From: Acidobacteriota bacterium
Lineage (GTDB): Bacteria > Acidobacteriota > Terriglobia > Terriglobales > Acidobacteriaceae
Assembly (NCBI GenBank): GCA_021781255.1
Contig: JAJXXG010000846.1
Coordinates: 1 to 7,082 of the forward strand
Length of the DNA stretch: 7,082 nt
Reading direction: 5' to 3'
The notes below the pieces were generated by a model. That model ran no database searches. It worked only from the letters and a program-made list of their open reading frames with translations, and was not told the DNA's origin. The position numbers and the translations under genes are program-made. Each line of letters begins with the position of its first letter. The stretch's first letter is position 1. This document shows positions 4,540 to 7,082 of this stretch, piece by piece.

Positions 4540-6195
4540 ATGAAGCAACCAGGGCCATTGCTGGTTCTTGGCAGTCTGATTGGATTGGCGTCATGCAGCA
4601 TGGGCACCAATCCAGACAGCAGTTCGTCCGACAAACCCACCTCCCCCCCTCCTCCAGCGCAGTCGGGAAACTACGTCGTCACGGCGTGGAGTGAACTTGG
4701 CATGCATTGCATGGATGGCAAGGACTACTCCATCTTTGCAGTGCTGCCGCCCTACAACACAGTGCGCGCTCAAGTGATTCAACGCGGCGATAATCCCACG
4801 CTCGTCACGGGAGTCACCGTGACCTACGAGGCAATGACGGATACTTCCGGATCCATCAATACCACCAGCGTGAGCAAGACCAACTTCTGGAGCTACGTCA
4901 AAACCCTGTTTCACGTGAATGTCACAGGGGACATAGGGCTGACCGGGAATCCGGTGCAGAGCAAGAAGCCGCATCCCATGACCTACGACAGCACCTCGGG
5001 CACATGGGAAGCCACGGCAATTCCGACGGTACCGTACGACGACGCGGGCAACCGCAATCCGTATCCCATGGCGAAGATCGTGGCCCGGGATGCATCCGGC
5101 AAAGTGCTGGCCACCACCACCGCGGTGCTTGCCGTGAGTGATGAGATGACCTGCTCCACCTGTCATGCCTCCGGCGGCAGCACGGCAGCACAACCGGCCT
5201 CAGGATGGGAGAACAACCCTGATCCTGCCAAGGATGTGAAGCTCAACATCCTGAAGAAGCACGACGACCGCTGGAATGTCTCGTCTTACCTGCCTGCGCT
5301 GCAAGCCAATGGTTATACCTACCAGGCAAGCCTGTATCAGACGGCCAAATCCGGTACTCCGATTCTGTGCGCGGCGTGCCATGGTACCAATGCGCTCTCT
5401 GCTCCCGGCATCTCCGGAATCCGTCCGCTGACCCAGGACATGCACGACCTGCACAGCTCTGTGATCAATCCCTCGACCGGTACGACGCTCGACAACGCCA
5501 CCACGCCCTACAATTCGTGCTATCTGTGCCATCCCGGGCCGCAGACGAAGTGCCAGCGTGGAGCGATGAACAAGGTTGCGTGTTACGACTGCCACGGCAA
5601 CCTGAGCGCGGTGGGATCGGCGACACGACAGGGCTGGCTCGACCTGCCATCGTGCCAGATGTGCCATACAAACGGAACGCGCTACTCCACCACCTTTGAC
5701 TCGACCGGAGCGTGGCGAATCGCAACCGATCTGACGTTTGCCACTAACCCGGACACACCTTCCGTGGGCAAGGATTTGTATCGCTTCAGCAAGGGGCATG
5801 GCGGAGTCTACTGCTCCGGCTGCCACGGATCGCAACACGCGGAGTATCCCAGCCTGCAGGCCAACGACAATGTGTACAGCACCAATCTGCAGGGCTACGC
5901 GGGAAAGATCGTGGAATGCACCGTGTGCCACGTGACAGCCCCAACGACGCAAACGGGCGGGCCGCATGGCATACATACCATCGGCCAGACGTGGGTCAAT
6001 CAACATTCCAGCTACGCCAGCAACGGGCGCTATACGCAATGCGCCTATTGCCATGGAGCAAATTACACAGGCTCACCGCTCTCCGCCACGTCAACGGCAA
6101 GAACGTTCTCTGTAGACGACGGCGGCTCAAAGTCGTTTACCCAAGGGCACCAGGTGAGTTGCTATGACTGCCACAACGGCCCCAGCGGAGGTTAG
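4540..6195 (+). CDS. Nine-heme c-type cytochrome lipoprotein (multiheme electron-transfer protein)
   Basis: This 551-residue exported lipoprotein probably carries electrons in the periplasm or at the outer membrane. The signal peptide ends in the lipobox LASC (16-19); Ser at +2 fits outer-membrane sorting. A Ser/Pro-rich linker (about 20-43) follows. Residues about 44-200 form a heme-free, probably beta-rich domain starting with TAWSELGMHCMDGKDYS. Nine CXXCH heme-attachment motifs then occur at 205, 277, 327, 348, 372, 425, 460, 501 and 541. The heme region (205-545) has exactly nine other histidines (241, 302, 305, 420, 433, 476, 479, 489, 537), enough for bis-histidine ligation of every heme. 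Phrases such as KCQRGAM, YRFSKGHGG, SGCHGSQHAEYP and PHGIHTIGQTWVNQH recall a widespread but unnamed multiheme family in Deltaproteobacteria and Acidobacteriota (from memory). Its redox partner is not encoded here. The start is supported by AAGGAGG 8 bases upstream; a terminator follows the stop. Confidence 0.93.
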   Translation: MKQPGPLLVLGSLIGLASCSMGTNPDSSSSDKPTSPPPPAQSGNYVVTAWSELGMHCMDGKDYSIFAVLPPYNTVRAQVIQRGDNPTLVTGVTVTYEAMTDTSGSINTTSVSKTNFWSYVKTLFHVNVTGDIGLTGNPVQSKKPHPMTYDSTSGTWEATAIPTVPYDDAGNRNPYPMAKIVARDASGKVLATTTAVLAVSDEMTCSTCHASGGSTAAQPASGWENNPDPAKDVKLNILKKHDDRWNVSSYLPALQANGYTYQASLYQTAKSGTPILCAACHGTNALSAPGISGIRPLTQDMHDLHSSVINPSTGTTLDNATTPYNSCYLCHPGPQTKCQRGAMNKVACYDCHGNLSAVGSATRQGWLDLPSCQMCHTNGTRYSTTFDSTGAWRIATDLTFATNPDTPSVGKDLYRFSKGHGGVYCSGCHGSQHAEYPSLQANDNVYSTNLQGYAGKIVECTVCHVTAPTTQTGGPHGIHTIGQTWVNQHSSYASNGRYTQCAYCHGANYTGSPLSATSTARTFSVDDGGSKSFTQGHQVSCYDCHNGPSGG

Positions 6196-6222
6196 CCACA
6201 AGCCAAATTGCTCGACCTGTGT

Positions 6223-6285
6223 GAGTAGAACAGTATCCGACAGATTTGCAGAGATTCCGGCGGAACTGTTCTACTCTATTTTTCT
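6223..6285 (+). terminator. Hairpin terminator after the cytochrome gene
   Basis: GAGTAGAACAGT (6223-6234) and ACTGTTCTACTC (6265-6276) form a perfect 12-bp stem starting 27 bases after the stop codon. It is followed by TATTTTTCTT. TCCG (6236-6239) and CGGA (6261-6264) can extend the stem past a bulged A, leaving a loop of about 21 bases. The loop is longer than usual, but the perfect stem, T-run and position all fit intrinsic termination between the cytochrome and pckG. Confidence 0.75.
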
Positions 6286-6344
6286 TGAGCCGTGCAGATG
6301 GCTGAAGGGTGAACCAACCGTACCTGTGCTTTCGAGCCATCGGG

Positions 6345-6374
6345 TTGCCGGATCCTTCCCGCAGGCCGTTTAAT
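6345..6374 (+). promoter_or_regulatory. Candidate promoter of pckG
   Basis: TTGCCG (6345-6350; 4 of 6 matches to -35) and TTTAAT (6369-6374; 5 of 6 matches to -10) are 18 bases apart. Transcription would start near 6381, about 26 bases before the pckG ATG. A promoter is expected here because a terminator separates pckG from the cytochrome gene. The -35 match is weak, so this is a moderate call. Confidence 0.45.
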
Positions 6375-6406
6375 GCTGAGATTGAGGCAGTAGGAGTCTG
6401 ATTCGC

Positions 6407-7082
6407 ATGAATCCTTCCGTGACCGCAGTCGCCCCGCTCCGCAACGATATTCCGCTCACCACAAACCGGCATCTCATCCGCTGGGTTGAGAAGATGGCCG
6501 ATCTCTGCCGGCCCGATGCCATTCACTGGGTGGACGGCTCGCAGGCGGAGTACGATGCCCTTTGTGAGCGCCTTGTTGCTGCCGGCACGTATACACGGCT
6601 GGACCAGGAAAAGTGGCCCGGCTGCTACTATGCGCGCTCTGTACCCAGCGATGTGGCTCGCGTGGAGGACCGTACTTTCATCTGCTCCCTTTCGCGCGAT
6701 GCGGCTGGCCCCACCAACAACTGGGAAGATCCCTACGCGATGCGGCGCCGGCTGAAGCAACTGTTTCGCGGCTGCATGCAAGGCCGAACGATGTATGTGC
6801 TTCCGTTCAGCATGGGTCCGATCGGGTCAGTCATGTCGGGCATCGGCGTTCAACTCACGGACTCGCCTTACGTGGTGACGCAGATGCGCATCATGGCCCG
6901 CATTGGCGCGCCGGTCTTTGCGGAGATCGACAAGGATGAGAAGCGCGTGGTTCCCTGCATGCACTCCGTGGGCATGCCGCTCAAGCCCGGCCAGCCGGAC
7001 GTTCCCTGGCCATGCAACGAAACCAAGTACATCGTGCACTTTCCTGAGACGCGCGAGATCTGGTCCTACGGCTCCGGCTATG
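6407..7082 (+). CDS. pckG: Phosphoenolpyruvate carboxykinase (GTP), N-terminal part (cut by window edge)
   Basis: The first 225 codons of a GTP-type PEP carboxykinase, a cytosolic enzyme that converts oxaloacetate plus GTP to phosphoenolpyruvate, GDP and CO2 at the start of gluconeogenesis (or the reverse, anaplerotic direction). Recognisable family blocks are [11 protein letters not shown] (84-94, with the substrate-binding arginine expected at R85), GPTNNWEDP (101-109), [20 protein letters not shown] (119-138), [11 protein letters not shown] (147-157), and [19 protein letters not shown] (207-225, ending at the conserved active-site tyrosine). The GTP-type family is about 600 residues long, so the P-loop and reactive cysteine lie beyond the window. 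The ATG at 6407 has AGGAG 10 bases upstream, a somewhat long spacing, and no better start is visible. The gene is preceded by its own candidate promoter and has no evident functional link to the cytochrome. Confidence 0.96.
   Translation, partial: MNPSVTAVAPLRNDIPLTTNRHLIRWVEKMADLCRPDAIHWVDGSQAEYDALCERLVAAGTYTRLDQEKWPGCYYARSVPSDVARVEDRTFICSLSRDAAGPTNNWEDPYAMRRRLKQLFRGCMQGRTMYVLPFSMGPIGSVMSGIGVQLTDSPYVVTQMRIMARIGAPVFAEIDKDEKRVVPCMHSVGMPLKPGQPDVPWPCNETKYIVHFPETREIWSYGSGY

Noticed and set aside
4380..4640. An 86-codon minus-strand frame opposite the cytochrome leader
   Set aside because: It starts inside the cytochrome coding region on the opposite strand and has no clear ribosome-binding site or recognisable motif.
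5200..6054. A 284-codon minus-strand frame
   Set aside because: Antisense to the nine-heme cytochrome, whose nine CXXCH motifs prove the coding frame. The long open antisense frame is a by-product of its codon composition.
5152..6174. Recurring TGC-N6-TGCCA-like words as a DNA repeat array
   Set aside because: They are the codons of the heme motifs CXXCH at irregular spacing, and the intervening sequences are unrelated, so this is protein-level and not DNA-level repetition.

Overview
The window reads as a chromosomal segment of an Acidobacteriota-like bacterium. This is inferred from a moderately GC-rich, Gram-negative gene set: two TonB-dependent receptors that each carry an N-terminal carboxypeptidase-regulatory-like domain, an outer-membrane multiheme c-type cytochrome lipoprotein, and a GTP-type PEP carboxykinase. 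I see no transposase, integrase, CRISPR array or phage gene.

Layout. Positions 1-910 (minus strand) hold the first 303 codons of an Oar-like TonB-dependent receptor that runs off the left edge. Positions 911-1327 are non-coding, with a palindromic element at 1077-1107 and a strong hairpin terminator at 1227-1267 serving the next gene. Positions 1328-3808 (minus) encode a complete 826-residue BtuB-like TonB-dependent receptor. Its leader contains an adenosylcobalamin riboswitch (about 3859-4096), preceded by a near-consensus sigma70 promoter (4145-4173) and an imperfect inverted repeat lying over the predicted transcription start (4111-4141). The substrate assignment (vitamin B12 or another corrinoid) therefore rests on the riboswitch as well as on the protein. 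Positions 4228-4304 (minus) are tRNA-Arg(CCT).

The plus-strand half starts with a leader that can fold against its own Shine-Dalgarno sequence (4450-4530). A nine-heme c-type cytochrome lipoprotein follows (4540-6195), then a hairpin terminator (6223-6285), a candidate promoter (6345-6374), and the first 225 codons of GTP-dependent phosphoenolpyruvate carboxykinase (from 6407, running off the right edge).

How the parts fit. The genes look like independent transcription units rather than one pathway. btuB is a stand-alone unit with promoter, riboswitch, CDS and terminator: high cellular cobalamin should bind the leader RNA and lower receptor synthesis. The cytochrome and pckG are transcribed the opposite way and are separated by a terminator. 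No wholly new system is evident. The most interesting points are the architecture of the btuB leader, the exact match of nine heme motifs to nine other histidines in the cytochrome, and a possible translational switch in the cytochrome leader.
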